Positions 6,926 through 15,836 are shown, counted from the stretch's first letter. The stretch is DNA of 64,000 bases from Roseiarcus sp963775575 (GCA_963775575.1 CAVZJG010000005.1:424530-488529), one strand, 5' to 3'. Numbers and translations: made by a program. The notes: a model not told the origin generated them from the letters alone.

Positions 6926-7079
6926 GCCAGCGGCGTCTTCTTGAGCGCCGTCGCGGGTCTGCGGCACGGTCGCTCGCCTTCGCCCGATTGCCCTGTCGAC
7001 GCGGGTTCGCGAAAGTTGCGGCCGAACGCGCGTCGGCCTAGCAATGCCGCCGACTTCGAGCCGAAGCGAGCGCGCCCCG

Positions 7080-8066
7080 ATGGATCGTCGAATCGTCGTC
7101 TTTATCGTTCTTGCGCTCGGCCTCGGCGCGCTGGGATGGTTCTATCTTCGCCCCGGCCCGTCCGGCCCTGAGGAGTGGCAGGGCTACGCCGAAGCCGATT
7201 TCGTCAAGGTCGGGCCGACCCAGCAGGGTCTGATCACCGCCGTGCACGTCGAGCGCGGCGACCGCGCAGTCAAGGGCGCGCCGCTGTTCGAACAGGACGA
7301 CGCCGACGATCGCTACGCGGTCGATCAGGCGACTCGGCTGGCCCAGCAGGCCAAGGACCAGCTCGCCAATTTGCAAAACCCCGCCAAGCCGACCGAAATC
7401 GCCCAGGCCGAGGCGAACCTGCGCGACGCTTCGGCCGCGCGCGACAAGGTGCAGGCCGATCTGCAACGCAATCAGGCGTTGCTGAAATCCGGCGCGGCGA
7501 CCGCCCAACTGGTCGACCAGGAGGAGGCGGATTTGCGCTCGGCGACGGCGAAAATCGCGGCGGACGAGGCGGCGTTGGAACAGGCCAAGGCGTCGCTCGG
7601 CCGGCCCGGCGAGATCACGGCGCAGACCTCGACGGTCGAGGCCGCCGAGGCCGCGCTCGCCCAGGCGCGCTGGCGGCTCGATCAGCGCTCCGTCGTCTCG
7701 CCGGTCTCCGGCGTCGTCGCCGACGTGCTGGCGCGCGCGGGCGAAACGCTGCAAGCGGGCGCGCCGGTCGTCTCGCTATTGCCGCCCGAGAACATCTTCG
7801 TGCGCTTCTTCGTTCCCGAACCGTCGCTCGCGCATGTCCACGTCGGCGACGCGGTGGACCTGTTGTGCGACCATTGCCCCGCCGACGTGACCGGCGTCGT
7901 CTCGTTCATCGCGCCGCAGGCCGAATATACGCCGCCGTTCATCTATTCCGAGACGACGCGCGCGAAATTCGTCTTCCTCGCCGAGGCGCGGCCGAAGCCG
8001 GACCAGGCGACCTCGTTCAATCCGGGCCAGCCGGTCACGGTCAGGCCGCGGGCGAGCCCGCCATGA
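7080..8066 (+). CDS. HlyD-family periplasmic adaptor (membrane fusion) protein
   Basis: The product is 328 residues from the ATG at 7080. An N-terminal membrane anchor (VVFIVLALGLGALGWFYL) is followed by the first lipoyl half (QQGLITAVHVERGDRAVKGA), an alpha-helical coiled coil over roughly residues 85-190, and the second lipoyl half (SPVSGVVADVLARAGETLQA). A beta-barrel follows. It links an inner-membrane ABC exporter to an outer-membrane channel. The stop overlaps the ATG of the ATPase gene. Confidence 0.9.
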   Translation: MDRRIVVFIVLALGLGALGWFYLRPGPSGPEEWQGYAEADFVKVGPTQQGLITAVHVERGDRAVKGAPLFEQDDADDRYAVDQATRLAQQAKDQLANLQNPAKPTEIAQAEANLRDASAARDKVQADLQRNQALLKSGAATAQLVDQEEADLRSATAKIAADEAALEQAKASLGRPGEITAQTSTVEAAEAALAQARWRLDQRSVVSPVSGVVADVLARAGETLQAGAPVVSLLPPENIFVRFFVPEPSLAHVHVGDAVDLLCDHCPADVTGVVSFIAPQAEYTPPFIYSETTRAKFVFLAEARPKPDQATSFNPGQPVTVRPRASPP

Positions 8067-8977
8067 ACGACTACGTCATCGACGTCCGCGACCTCCGCAA
8101 GAGCTTCGGCGACCTCAAGGTGGTCGAGGGCTTGAGCCTGCAGGTCGCTCGCGGCGAGATCTGCGGCTTCCTCGGCGCCAACGGGTCGGGCAAGACGACG
8201 ACGATCCGCATGCTGTGCGGCCTACTCGCCCCCGACAGCGGCTCGGGGACCTGCATCGGCTACGACATCCTGCGCCAGGCGCACGAAATCCGTAGCCAGG
8301 TCGGCTACATGACGCAGCGCTTCAGCCTCTACGACGACCTGACGGTGTTCGAGAACCTCGACTTCGTCGCGGCGGTGTTCGAAATGCCCAACCGTCGCGC
8401 CGCGGTGGCCGAGATGATCGAGCGCATGGGGCTCGACGATCGCCGAGATCAGCTCGCCGGCCAGCTTTCCGGCGGCTGGAAGCAACGCCTCGCGCTCGCC
8501 GCCTGCGTGCTGCACCAGCCGAAGCTGCTGCTGCTCGACGAGCCGACGGCCGGCGTCGACGTCAAGGCGCGGCGCGAATTTTGGGACCTCATCCACGACA
8601 TGGCGGTCGACGGCCTGACGACTCTGGTCTCGACCCATTACATGGACGAAGCGGAGCGCTGCGGGCGCATCGTCTATCTCGCGCGGGGGCGCATCGTGGT
8701 GCAGGGCGGCGCGCTCGCGGTGGTCGCCGCGTCGGAACTCGTCACCTTCGAGGCGATCGGCGAGGACCTCGACGCGACGGCGCGCACGCTGCGTGCGACG
8801 CCGGGCGTCGAGGCGGCGGCAGTGTTCGGCCGCGCGCTGCACGTGGCGGGCATGGACCGCGCGGCGCTGAGCGCGGCGATCGGCTCTGCCGGCGGCGGGC
8901 TCGAATGGCGCGAAGTCGAGCCGCGGCTGGAGGACGTGTTCATCCACATGCTGAGCCTCGAGGGGGCGGCGCCGTGA
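8063..8977 (+). CDS. ABC-2 type transporter ATP-binding protein
   Basis: The product has 304 residues. Walker A GANGSGKTT (residues 38-46), signature LSGGWKQRLALA (near 135-146), Walker B LLLLDEPTAGVD and the H-loop STHYMDEAERC are all present. The closest known arrangement is YbhF/YhiH-type exporters of drugs or cations. Here a single ATPase domain is used rather than a tandem pair. It starts in an ATGA overlap with the HlyD gene and ends in a GTGA overlap with the permease. Confidence 0.9.
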   Translation: MNDYVIDVRDLRKSFGDLKVVEGLSLQVARGEICGFLGANGSGKTTTIRMLCGLLAPDSGSGTCIGYDILRQAHEIRSQVGYMTQRFSLYDDLTVFENLDFVAAVFEMPNRRAAVAEMIERMGLDDRRDQLAGQLSGGWKQRLALAACVLHQPKLLLLDEPTAGVDVKARREFWDLIHDMAVDGLTTLVSTHYMDEAERCGRIVYLARGRIVVQGGALAVVAASELVTFEAIGEDLDATARTLRATPGVEAAAVFGRALHVAGMDRAALSAAIGSAGGGLEWREVEPRLEDVFIHMLSLEGAAP

Positions 8978-10098
8978 ACCGGTTTTCATTCGCCCGCCTC
9001 GCCGCGCTGTTGCGCAAGGAAACGATCCAGGTGATCCGCGACGCGATGACGCTGCGGATGATCATCGCCATTCCGATCATGCAACTGTTCCTGTTCGGCT
9101 ACGCCATCAATTCCGATCCCAAGCATCTGCCGGCCGGCCTGTTGTCGATCGAGGATTCCAAGTACGAACGCACCATCGCCGCGGCGCTGACCAATTCCGG
9201 CTATTACGACCTGCGTCTGCTGAAGTCCGAGGGCGAGGCGGACTACGGCTTGGCGAGCGGCGATCTGATGTTCGTGGTCGAAATGCCGCCGGGTTTCGAT
9301 CGCGCGGTCGACCGCGGCGAGAGCCCGAGCGTGCTGATCGACGCCGACGCCACCGATCCCAGCGCGATCGGCAACGCGGTGGCGGCGCTGCAGCAGGCTG
9401 TGGCGGCGATCAACCGCGACCTGCCGCCGATCCGCCAAGTTCAGCCGCAGACGCCGCCGTTCCAGTTCGTCGTGCACGCGCGCTACAACCCCGAACAGCT
9501 CACGGTGCTCAACATCGTGCCGGGCCTCATCTGCATCGTGCTGACCTTCTCGACGCTGTTCATCACCACGCTCGCCATCACGCGCGAGCGCGAGCGCGGC
9601 ACGATGGAGAACCTGCTGGCGATGCCGGTGAGGCCGATCGAGGTGATGATCGCCAAGATCGTGCCCTACGTGTTCATCGGCTACGTCCAGGTGGCGCTGA
9701 TCCTCATCGCCTCGGCGGCGTTCTTTCAGTTGCCGATCCGCGGCTCGCTGCCGCTGCTGCTCGCCGCGCTCGGGCTGTTCATCGCCAGCAACCTGGCGCT
9801 CGGCGTCACCTTCTCGACGGTGGCGGCCAACCAGATGCAGGCGGTGCAGCTCGCCCAGTTCACCCTGATGCCCTCGTTCATGCTGTCGGGCTTCATGTTC
9901 CCGTTCCGCGGCATGCCCGGCTGGGCGCAGGCGATCGGCGAGGTCATCCCGACGACCCACGCGATGCGCATCGTGCGTGGCATGCTGTTGAAAGGCAACG
10001 GCTGGAGCGAGATCGCGCCGGAGATGTGGCCGATCGCCCTCTTCACCGTCGCCGTCACCGCCTTCGCGGTGTGGGCCTATCGCGAGACGCTGGACTGA
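8974..10098 (+). CDS. ABC-2 type transporter permease
   Basis: The product is 374 residues from the GTG at 8974, which overlaps the ATPase stop (GTGA). One N-terminal transmembrane helix (MIIAIPIMQLFLFGYAI) is followed by a large periplasmic domain of about 150 residues, then five C-terminal helices. The conserved TRERERGTMENLLAMPVRP cytoplasmic loop is the ABC2-membrane hallmark. Only one permease gene is present, so a homodimer is likely. Confidence 0.9.
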   Translation: MNRFSFARLAALLRKETIQVIRDAMTLRMIIAIPIMQLFLFGYAINSDPKHLPAGLLSIEDSKYERTIAAALTNSGYYDLRLLKSEGEADYGLASGDLMFVVEMPPGFDRAVDRGESPSVLIDADATDPSAIGNAVAALQQAVAAINRDLPPIRQVQPQTPPFQFVVHARYNPEQLTVLNIVPGLICIVLTFSTLFITTLAITRERERGTMENLLAMPVRPIEVMIAKIVPYVFIGYVQVALILIASAAFFQLPIRGSLPLLLAALGLFIASNLALGVTFSTVAANQMQAVQLAQFTLMPSFMLSGFMFPFRGMPGWAQAIGEVIPTTHAMRIVRGMLLKGNGWSEIAPEMWPIALFTVAVTAFAVWAYRETLD

Positions 10099-10208
10099 GA
10101 GGAGGGGCCGATCGCCGCCCAGCCGTCGACGCTTCGCGCCCGCCGCGCCCTTTTACCGCTTCGCGCTCCCGTATAAGAGGATGGCGCGCCGACTCGCGGC
10201 GCCTGGGA

Positions 10209-11105
10209 ATGATCGCCATGACGCTGACCAGCATGACCGGCTTCGCCCGCGCCGCCGGCGCGCACGGGCCCTGGCGATGGACGGTCGAGCTCAAGTGCGT
10301 CAACGCCAAGGGGCTCGATCTGCGCCTGCGCGTCCCCGCCGCCTTCGACCGCATCGAGGGCGAGGCGCGCGCCCGGCTGGCCAAGGCGCTGGCGCGCGGC
10401 GCGTGTTTTGCGACCATTTCGGCGCAGCGCGAAGGCGCGAGCGCTGAGGCGCGCGTCGACGTCGCCGCGCTCGCTTCGATCGCCGCCGCGGCGCGGGAGG
10501 CCGCCAAAGCCGCCGGCCTGGCGCCGCCGACGATGGACGGGCTGCTCGCCGTGCGCGGCGTGGTCGAGGTCGTCGAGGCGGCCGACGACGAGGCGACGAT
10601 CGCCGCCGTCTGCCAAGAGGCGCTCGAGACCCTCGACGCCGCGATCGCCGCGCTCGTCGCGGCGCGGCGCGCCGAGGGCGCGGCGCTGGAGACGATTCTC
10701 AGCGAACGGCTCGACGCCATCGCCGCGCTGACCCAAGCCGCCGACGACAATCCCGCCCGCAAGCCCGAGGCGGTGCGCGAGCGCTTGCGGCAATCCGTCG
10801 CCGAGCTGATGGCGTCGTCGCGCGGCTTCGACGAGAACCGCCTGCATCAGGAGGCGATCCTGCTCGCCGCCAAGGCCGACATCCGCGAGGAGCTCGACCG
10901 GCTGAAGACCCACGTCGCCGCGGCGCGCGCGCTGCTGGGCGAGGGCGGGCCGGTCGGCCGCCGGCTCGATTTTCTCGCCCAGGAGCTCGGCCGCGAGGCG
11001 AACACGCTCAGCGCCAAGGCCAATGACGTCTCGCTCACCGCGCAGGGGCTTGAACTGCGGGCGCAAATCGAGCAATGGCGCGAGCAGGCGCAGAACATCG
11101 AATGA
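10209..11105 (+). CDS. yicC: YicC family endoribonuclease
   Basis: The product is 298 residues from the ATG at 10209. An ATG at 10218 in the same frame is equally possible and gives the common MTLTSMTGFARA start. The C-terminal half has RGFDENRLHQEAILLAAKAD and GRRLDFLAQELGREANTLSA, the DUF1732 signature. YicC proteins are RNases implicated in small-RNA turnover in E. coli. The gene is followed by gmk in an ATGA overlap, a conserved pairing. Confidence 0.92.
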   Translation: MIAMTLTSMTGFARAAGAHGPWRWTVELKCVNAKGLDLRLRVPAAFDRIEGEARARLAKALARGACFATISAQREGASAEARVDVAALASIAAAAREAAKAAGLAPPTMDGLLAVRGVVEVVEAADDEATIAAVCQEALETLDAAIAALVAARRAEGAALETILSERLDAIAALTQAADDNPARKPEAVRERLRQSVAELMASSRGFDENRLHQEAILLAAKADIREELDRLKTHVAAARALLGEGGPVGRRLDFLAQELGREANTLSAKANDVSLTAQGLELRAQIEQWREQAQNIE

Positions 11106-11746
11106 ACGGGGCCGAGACGATGCGCCGACGCGGCATGATCCTGATCCTCTCCTCGCCCTCGGGCGCCGGCAAGACCACGCTGACGCGCGATCTTCTGCAG
11201 GACAAGTCGCTCGACCTGACGCTGTCGATCTCGGTGACCACCCGCCCGCGACGCTCGTCCGAGGCGGAGGGCGTCCACTATCACTTCATCAGCCGCCATC
11301 AGTTCGACGTCGCCAAGGCGGCGGGCGACCTGTTGGAATCGGCCGAGGTCCACGGCAATTGCTACGGCACGCCGCGCGCGCCGGTCGAGGCGGTGCTGGC
11401 GGAAGGGCGCGACATGCTGTTCGACATCGACTGGCAGGGCGCCGAGCAGGTGCGCGCGGCGCTCGGGGCCGACGTCGTCAGCATCTTCATTCTGCCGCCG
11501 TCGATGGCGGAACTGCGCGCGCGGCTCGACCGGCGCGCCGAGGATTCGGCGGCGACGATCGACAAGCGGCTGGCGAACGCCAAGCGCGAAATCGAGCGCT
11601 GGCGCCAATACGACTACGTGGTCGTCAACGACGATCTGCAGCGCGCCTACGCGCAAGTCGTGGCGATCGTCGCCGCCGAGCGGACGCGCTGCGCGCGCGT
11701 CGCCGCGGGCGTCGAGGGCCTGGTCGAGCGGCTGCTGCAGGGCTGA
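11102..11746 (+). CDS. gmk: guanylate kinase
   Basis: The product has 214 residues. The P-loop SSPSGAGKTTLTRDLL lies near residues 17-32. The GMP-binding region TTRPRRSSEAEGVHYHF, FDIDWQGAEQVR and the lid segment RLDRRAEDSAATIDKRL are all intact. It phosphorylates GMP to GDP. The ATG at 11102 overlaps the yicC stop, so translation is coupled. Confidence 0.95.
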   Translation: MNGAETMRRRGMILILSSPSGAGKTTLTRDLLQDKSLDLTLSISVTTRPRRSSEAEGVHYHFISRHQFDVAKAAGDLLESAEVHGNCYGTPRAPVEAVLAEGRDMLFDIDWQGAEQVRAALGADVVSIFILPPSMAELRARLDRRAEDSAATIDKRLANAKREIERWRQYDYVVVNDDLQRAYAQVVAIVAAERTRCARVAAGVEGLVERLLQG

Positions 11747-12225
11747 GCCTCGCGGGGCGTTGAACGCCGGAGGCTCCCGGCTTATGTGAAGGCCGCAAGG
11801 CGGCCCCCCGGCGCGCCGCTCCCGCGCCTCGAGCCCGATTGATCCCGCGATGGCTGGCCCCAAGGATATGACGAGCTGGCGCTTCTGCGTCGCTCCGATG
11901 ATGGAGTGGACGGAAAGTCAATATATTTCAATGCATTAACGAAGCGCGTGTGCACGGAGTGCACACGGCCGTTCCACTTTTCTTTGCTTTTCGTTCGTGC
12001 GCAGGGCATCGATTTTTGCCGACAAGCTGCGATGCGATGGCCGATCGCCGTCCCGTGGTCCCGGATGCGCGATCGTCGGCGAATGGATATCCGTCTGTAC
12101 GATTCCCAGCCTTGCCAAGGTTGGGGTCGGGGGTGTGTTTCAGCACCGGATTCTGGCCCCTTCATTCTGTTTGTGACTAATAATTTGCGACGCCGATCAG
12201 CGTCGGAACCCCACGCCGAATTACA
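11747..12225. other. gene-free stretch after gmk with a small palindrome
   Basis: I find no credible gene here. Open frames lack codon bias or are accidental. The stretch is AT-richer than its flanks. It contains GTGTGCAC-GGA-GTGCACAC (11948-11966), a perfect 8+3+8 inverted repeat that could be a protein-binding site. It marks the transition from core genes to the toxin-antitoxin island. Confidence 0.5.
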
Positions 12226-12465
12226 GTTGACCAGCGTTTCGTCATTGAGCAGCGCATCCATCGGATCGGGCGCCGAATCTTGCGAACAATTGCGCCCTCT
12301 TGCCGCAACGCACGCGAGCCAGTCGTCGTGACGCTGCCGCGCGACTTTCACGCGGTCTTGCCAATCGACGCTTTCCGTTGGATCGTCTTTGACATCCGCA
12401 TCGAACGCCGGCGGTTCCTCGGAAGCGGGCGAGAGCGAAGGCGCCGTCGACGGGACCGCGCCCAG
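12226..12465 (-). pseudogene. internal fragment of the hypothetical gene at 16866-17237
   Basis: Read on the minus strand, the fragment encodes AFDADVKDDPTESVDWQDRV, then KVARQRHDDWLACVAARGRN and DPMDALLNDETLVN. This closely matches the protein encoded at 16866-17237. It lacks both the signal peptide end and the C-terminal GLKVFRG part. The long minus-strand frame 11782-12630 that runs through it is an accidental fusion. Confidence 0.75.
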
Positions 12466-12473
12466 ACCAAGGC

Positions 12474-12502
12474 TTGACCAAGTGGCGGAATCGGCCATAA
12501 AT
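12474..12502 (+). promoter_or_regulatory. vapBC promoter
   Basis: TTGACC (12474-12479), a 17-base spacer and ATAAAT (12497-12502) form a plausible sigma70 promoter. The antitoxin ATG lies 42 bases after the -10 box. The promoter begins where homology to the downstream hypothetical gene ends, so the module's own upstream boundary is near here. Confidence 0.5.
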
Positions 12503-12544
12503 GACTTGGGATCGCGTAGGATGCTGATCGAGAGGCCGAAGCCC

Positions 12545-12788
12545 ATGTCCATCACCGTCAAGGTCGGCGAGGCCAAAACCCACCTTTCCAACCTGCTCGC
12601 CAAGGTCGAGGCTGGCGAGGAGGTCATCATCGCTCGCGGAAACGCCCCGATCGCCAGAACTCTCTCGCATCCGCAGGGACGGCGACGTCGCGGCCGTGAT
12701 TGAGGAAATCAAGGCGGCGCGGGCGCACCGGGCGAAGACGACGCCCGAGGAGATTCGCCTCTGGCGCGACGAAGGCCGGCGCTTCTGA
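12545..12788 (+). pseudogene. vapB: Phd/YefM-family antitoxin VapB, frameshifted
   Basis: The N-terminal 37 residues (MSITVKVGEAKTHLSNLLAK, then VEAGEEVIIARGNAPIAR) are a standard Phd/YefM DNA-binding domain. One extra base near 12657-12660 then shifts the frame, giving a stop at about 12704. In the +1-corrected frame the sequence continues LSRIRRDGDVAAVIEEIKAA and ends EEIRLWRDEGRRF at 12788, exactly as expected for the toxin-binding tail. The TGATG overlap with vapC is preserved. Confidence 0.8.
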
Positions 12789-13219
12789 TGGCCGTCGTCA
12801 TGGCGATCGTCGTCGACGCCTCGATCGCCGCCGCGTGGTTTTTGCCCGACGAGCGCAACGATGCGGCCGATCAGCTGATGGCGGACCTGCGGTCTGCGCC
12901 GGGCCGCGTGCCCTCGCTGTTCTGGTTCGAGACTCGCAACCTCTTCCTGACGGCCGAGCGGCGCGGACGGCTCGCCGCTGGCGAGGCAGCCCTGTCGATG
13001 GCGCAATTGCGCGGCTTGCCGCTGCAGGACGAGGGTGCGGGCGGCGATCGGCTCGTCCTCGCCCTCGCGGCGCGGCACGCCATTTCCGCCTATGACGCCA
13101 GCTATCTCGCGCTTGCCGTTCAGCTTGCGCTGCCTCTGGCGACGACCGACAAGAAGCTTGCGGCCGCGGCGCGATTGGAGGGGATCGACGTTCGCGACCC
13201 GCTTGCGAGCCCACCATGA
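12788..13219 (+). CDS. vapC: type II toxin VapC, PIN-domain ribonuclease
   Basis: The product has 143 residues. The PIN acidic residues are visible in IVVDASIAAAWFLPDE, FWFETRNLF, AYDASYLALA and LATTDKKLAAAA. VapC enzymes are Mg-dependent RNases that cleave tRNA or rRNA. The start codon overlaps the antitoxin stop. The frame is intact although the upstream antitoxin is frameshifted. Confidence 0.88.
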   Translation: MAVVMAIVVDASIAAAWFLPDERNDAADQLMADLRSAPGRVPSLFWFETRNLFLTAERRGRLAAGEAALSMAQLRGLPLQDEGAGGDRLVLALAARHAISAYDASYLALAVQLALPLATTDKKLAAAARLEGIDVRDPLASPP

Positions 13220-13339
13220 GCGGCGCTTCGATCGAGACTTTTCTGCGGGCGCCGGCGCCCGCCTGCCGATGCGGATTTGGCCCTTTCCCTTGCGCGCGGC
13301 TTCAAGGACCTGTCGTAATTTGACGGTCGTCGACCGAAG

Positions 13340-13600
13340 GCAGCGATTGTCGCGGAGAATTTCGAGGAAGGCGTTCGGGCTTGCCATGTCGCGCGCCGCC
13401 ACGGCCTGACGCCACAGCAATTGTTCACATGGCGTCGCGAGGCGCGGCGCACGGCGGAGGAAGAGACCGACGCGCCGCCTTTCGTGCCGGCGATCGTTGA
13501 AGCGCCGAGCGGCGCTACGACGCCGACGCCCCAGGCCGAGAGCAAAGCGGCGGCCGCGCATCGGCGATCGAGTGCTGACGTTGCTCCTCCGGCGCGAGCG
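13340..13600 (+). pseudogene. IS66 OrfA (TnpA) remnant, forward
   Basis: One frame reads IVAENFEEGVRACHVARRHG, LTPQQLFTWRREARR and PPFVPAIVEAPSG. This is the helix-turn-helix accessory protein OrfA of IS66-family elements. The N-terminus and the downstream orfB and transposase are missing. A second copy faces it at 13600-13805. Confidence 0.7.
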
Positions 13601-13805
13601 CCGCGGCCAACGCTTCGACAAAGGCAGGCACGAACGCAGATTGCGCCGCAGCCTCGTCCGCCTTCGACTGCTCTCGCGCCGTACGACACCAAGCGAATAA
13701 TTGCTGTGGCGTCAGACCATGGCGCCGGGCGACATGGCAAGCCCGAACGCCTTCCTCGAAGCTCTCCGCGACAATCGCCGCCTTTTCTTTCGCCGTTCAC
13801 GCGCG
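13600..13805 (-). pseudogene. IS66 OrfA (TnpA) remnant, reverse
   Basis: On the minus strand the frame gives AAIVAESFEEGVRACHVARR, then HGLTPQQLFAWCRTAREQSK and an Ala/Glu-rich tail. It faces the forward copy, so the two OrfA pieces meet tail to tail near 13600. The pair is a nested or inverted-duplication scar and neither is functional. Confidence 0.65.
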
Positions 13806-14103
13806 GCGTCGGCCAGCGCCAGCGAAAATCTCAATCCGTCTCGCGGGAGCTTCACCCTCCGACACGTGCTTATGCTCTGAAATCGATATGTATCGGAGCC
13901 CCTCAACGCTCCGAATATCGCCGCTAAAAATGTCTCGGAAAAGGTAGCGCCAACGCTGCGGGCCTTCGCAACGGGTAATCTCCCCGTGGTCATTGAGATC
14001 TGAAACGTGACGCGCAAACGGCGCTTGCACGGTGAGCCACTTCAGGCCGCGCGACGAAACGACCCTAGCTCCCACTACCGCGCGAATTCTCGTATAGAGT
14101 CCT
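13806..14103 (-). other. possible remnant of an unrecognised gene
   Basis: The minus-strand frame between about 14046 and 13810 reads KWLTVQAPFARHVSDLNDHG, GPQRWRYLFRDIFSGDIRS and ISISEHKHVSEGEAPARRIE. Composition and flow look protein-like, but there is no start codon and I do not recognise the family. The rest of the interval shows nothing. Confidence 0.3.
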
Positions 14104-14616
14104 TTATCCGGGCAGCGCACGCGACATGGCCTCGATCGCATCTGCGACTGGCATGAATAATCTGAATGGGCGATTTGGAAAAGGCGTGAATCCGAAGTTG
14201 CGATAGAATCGCGCCGCAGGTTCATCCTTTGCGTCGACGACGATGGCGAAGACCGCAAGGGATCGAGCCGCCCCGAGCACTCGACGAACCGCATCTGCAA
14301 GCAAGAGATCGCCGACGCCCGCGCCGCGCACTCGCTCATCACGCGCCAATCGCCCGATCAGCGCTGCGGGAATCGCGTCGTATCGCGGCAATCGCTTCGC
14401 GTGCTCCGGAGGAAGGTCAGTCAACGCCAACGTGAATGAACTCAGGCTGTAGAAACCCACAACGCCGTGTTGATCGTCGACGGCGACGAAAACACGCGCG
14501 ACGTTACGTTTGTCGTCCTGGCCGGCGCGCTGATGAAACCAGGCGTCGAGTTCCGCCACTCCGCAGGAAAAAGCTGAGCGGTCGTGTTTGCCGAGGGGCT
14601 CGATCGCTTTGATCAC
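14104..14616 (-). CDS. tacT: GNAT-family acetyltransferase toxin (TacT-like)
   Basis: The product has 170 residues. MIKAIEPLGKHDRSAFSCGV, ELDAWFHQRAGQDDKR, IGRLARDERVRGAGVGDLLL (acetyl-CoA loop RxxGxG/A) and AARFYRNFGFTPFP are classic for TacT/AtaT toxins, which acetylate aminoacyl-tRNA. The DUF1778-type antitoxin lies 6 bases upstream in the same transcript. Confidence 0.88.
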   Translation of the reverse strand: MIKAIEPLGKHDRSAFSCGVAELDAWFHQRAGQDDKRNVARVFVAVDDQHGVVGFYSLSSFTLALTDLPPEHAKRLPRYDAIPAALIGRLARDERVRGAGVGDLLLADAVRRVLGAARSLAVFAIVVDAKDEPAARFYRNFGFTPFPNRPFRLFMPVADAIEAMSRALPG

Positions 14617-14622
14617 GCATCG

Positions 14623-14916
14623 TCATCCGAAGTGACGATGATGGCGCTTCAACGCTTCGACAAGGCGGGGCGTAGCGCTCGGCTCGCGGCTTATCGCCGC
14701 GAGAAATGCGTCACGATCCGCCCCCTGTAGAACCATACGCTGACGTTCATCCAGCAGTCGACGCGCACCCTCAACGGCAAGATCGCCGGCGGCTAGTCCG
14801 GTCACTGACATGGCCTCTTGGATCACTCGCTTCGCTGACGGCGCTATGCGAAGTTCGAGTCGTTGCGTCTTGTACTCTCGTTTTGACGACGTCGTCTTTT
14901 TCCGCGCGGACGGCAT
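14623..14916 (-). CDS. tacA: DUF1778 antitoxin (TacA-like, ribbon-helix-helix)
   Basis: The product is 97 residues from the ATG at 14916. This start is chosen over the ATG at 14922 because AGGAGA then sits 6 bases upstream. TQRLELRIAPSAKRVIQEAM is the ribbon-helix-helix DUF1778 core. The C-terminal LVEALKRHHRHF helix would occupy the toxin. It should repress its own operon. Confidence 0.88.
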   Translation of the reverse strand: MPSARKKTTSSKREYKTQRLELRIAPSAKRVIQEAMSVTGLAAGDLAVEGARRLLDERQRMVLQGADRDAFLAAISREPSATPRLVEALKRHHRHFG

Positions 14917-15023
14917 GACCATTCTCCTGACTTCATGTACGGCGTTTCTCCGTGCGCTTCAAGGCGCCCGGTATTTGCGGGATACGCGGAGGTCGGCGGC
15001 TCTCGCGCCGCGTGCCTCGCGCA

Positions 15024-15836
15024 TCAACGGCGCCCAGAAATAGCCAGCCAGTGTCTCAATGCGGACGCGGCGGCTTGCGCCCTCGCGTGATCGATCTCGT
15101 CGAGCGCGGCGAGAACCAAATCTGCGAATTCGGAGCGGGCGCGACCGACGCGCGCGAGGAAGACGATGACTTCGTCGTCTGCGACTCCCGCCGCGGCCTC
15201 GATCACCCGAGGCGATGGCCGTTCGGTCAGGCAAAGTTTCAATGGATCGCGCGCCTCCACGCGCCCCATTCGCCCCAGAGCACATGCGGCGGCGGTCGAG
15301 ACCTCGCGATCGAGATCATTAAGCAATTCGATCAGTGCCGCTACGATATCGCGTCCTGCGCGGACGCAAACGCAGGCTGACGCCCGTACCGAGGGGTTCG
15401 AATGTCGCAGGAGCAGCAGCGCAACGTCAGGTGGAAATATTGCACCAAGCTGCGAAGCTGCACTCGCCGCGACGGCGAGGGTCGGCCCTTGAACGACTCC
15501 CTTGATGATCATTTGACTGACGGATCGAGAAGCGTTGGGCCCGCCAATGGCGGCAAGGGCGTCTAGCGCCGCAGCCTGCTCCGGGACCCAGCAATCGATG
15601 CCAAAGCCCACGAAACGATTGCAAAGAGTTACGAGCGCGGTCACTGCACCGCCTAGCCGCCGCCTTCCAACTTCGGCCGCAAGTGCACAGGCGTCAGCCA
15701 GCACTGAATCGGGGAGGGCGGCGATCAACGCCGTGTCCGACAAGTTTCCTGGGGCAAGGCGTTGCGCTATCGCCGCATTCGAAGACCCTTGGGTCGGCGC
15801 TCGGTCAGCAAACAGTTCGAGTTGAATGTGTTCCAT
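15024..15836 (-). CDS. HEAT-repeat protein
   Basis: The product is 270 residues from the ATG at 15836. The longer frame starting at 15983 adds a poorly coding 49-residue extension. Repeated two-helix units are visible: ALDALAAIGGPNASRSVSQM, LLLRHSNPSVRASACVCVRA, ALIELLNDLDREVSTAAACA and LGRMGRVEARDPLKLC. HEAT-repeat proteins are scaffolds. No catalytic motif is seen. It lies inside the toxin-antitoxin island, and the link to the neighbours is unknown. Confidence 0.75.
   Translation of the reverse strand: MEHIQLELFADRAPTQGSSNAAIAQRLAPGNLSDTALIAALPDSVLADACALAAEVGRRRLGGAVTALVTLCNRFVGFGIDCWVPEQAAALDALAAIGGPNASRSVSQMIIKGVVQGPTLAVAASAASQLGAIFPPDVALLLLRHSNPSVRASACVCVRAGRDIVAALIELLNDLDREVSTAAACALGRMGRVEARDPLKLCLTERPSPRVIEAAAGVADDEVIVFLARVGRARSEFADLVLAALDEIDHARAQAAASALRHWLAISGRR

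Noticed and set aside
11782..12630. 282-codon minus-strand open frame
   Set aside because: Only its middle matches a real protein (the gene at 16866-17237). The ends are promoter, vapB antisense and non-coding sequence, so it is an accidental fusion around a duplicated fragment.
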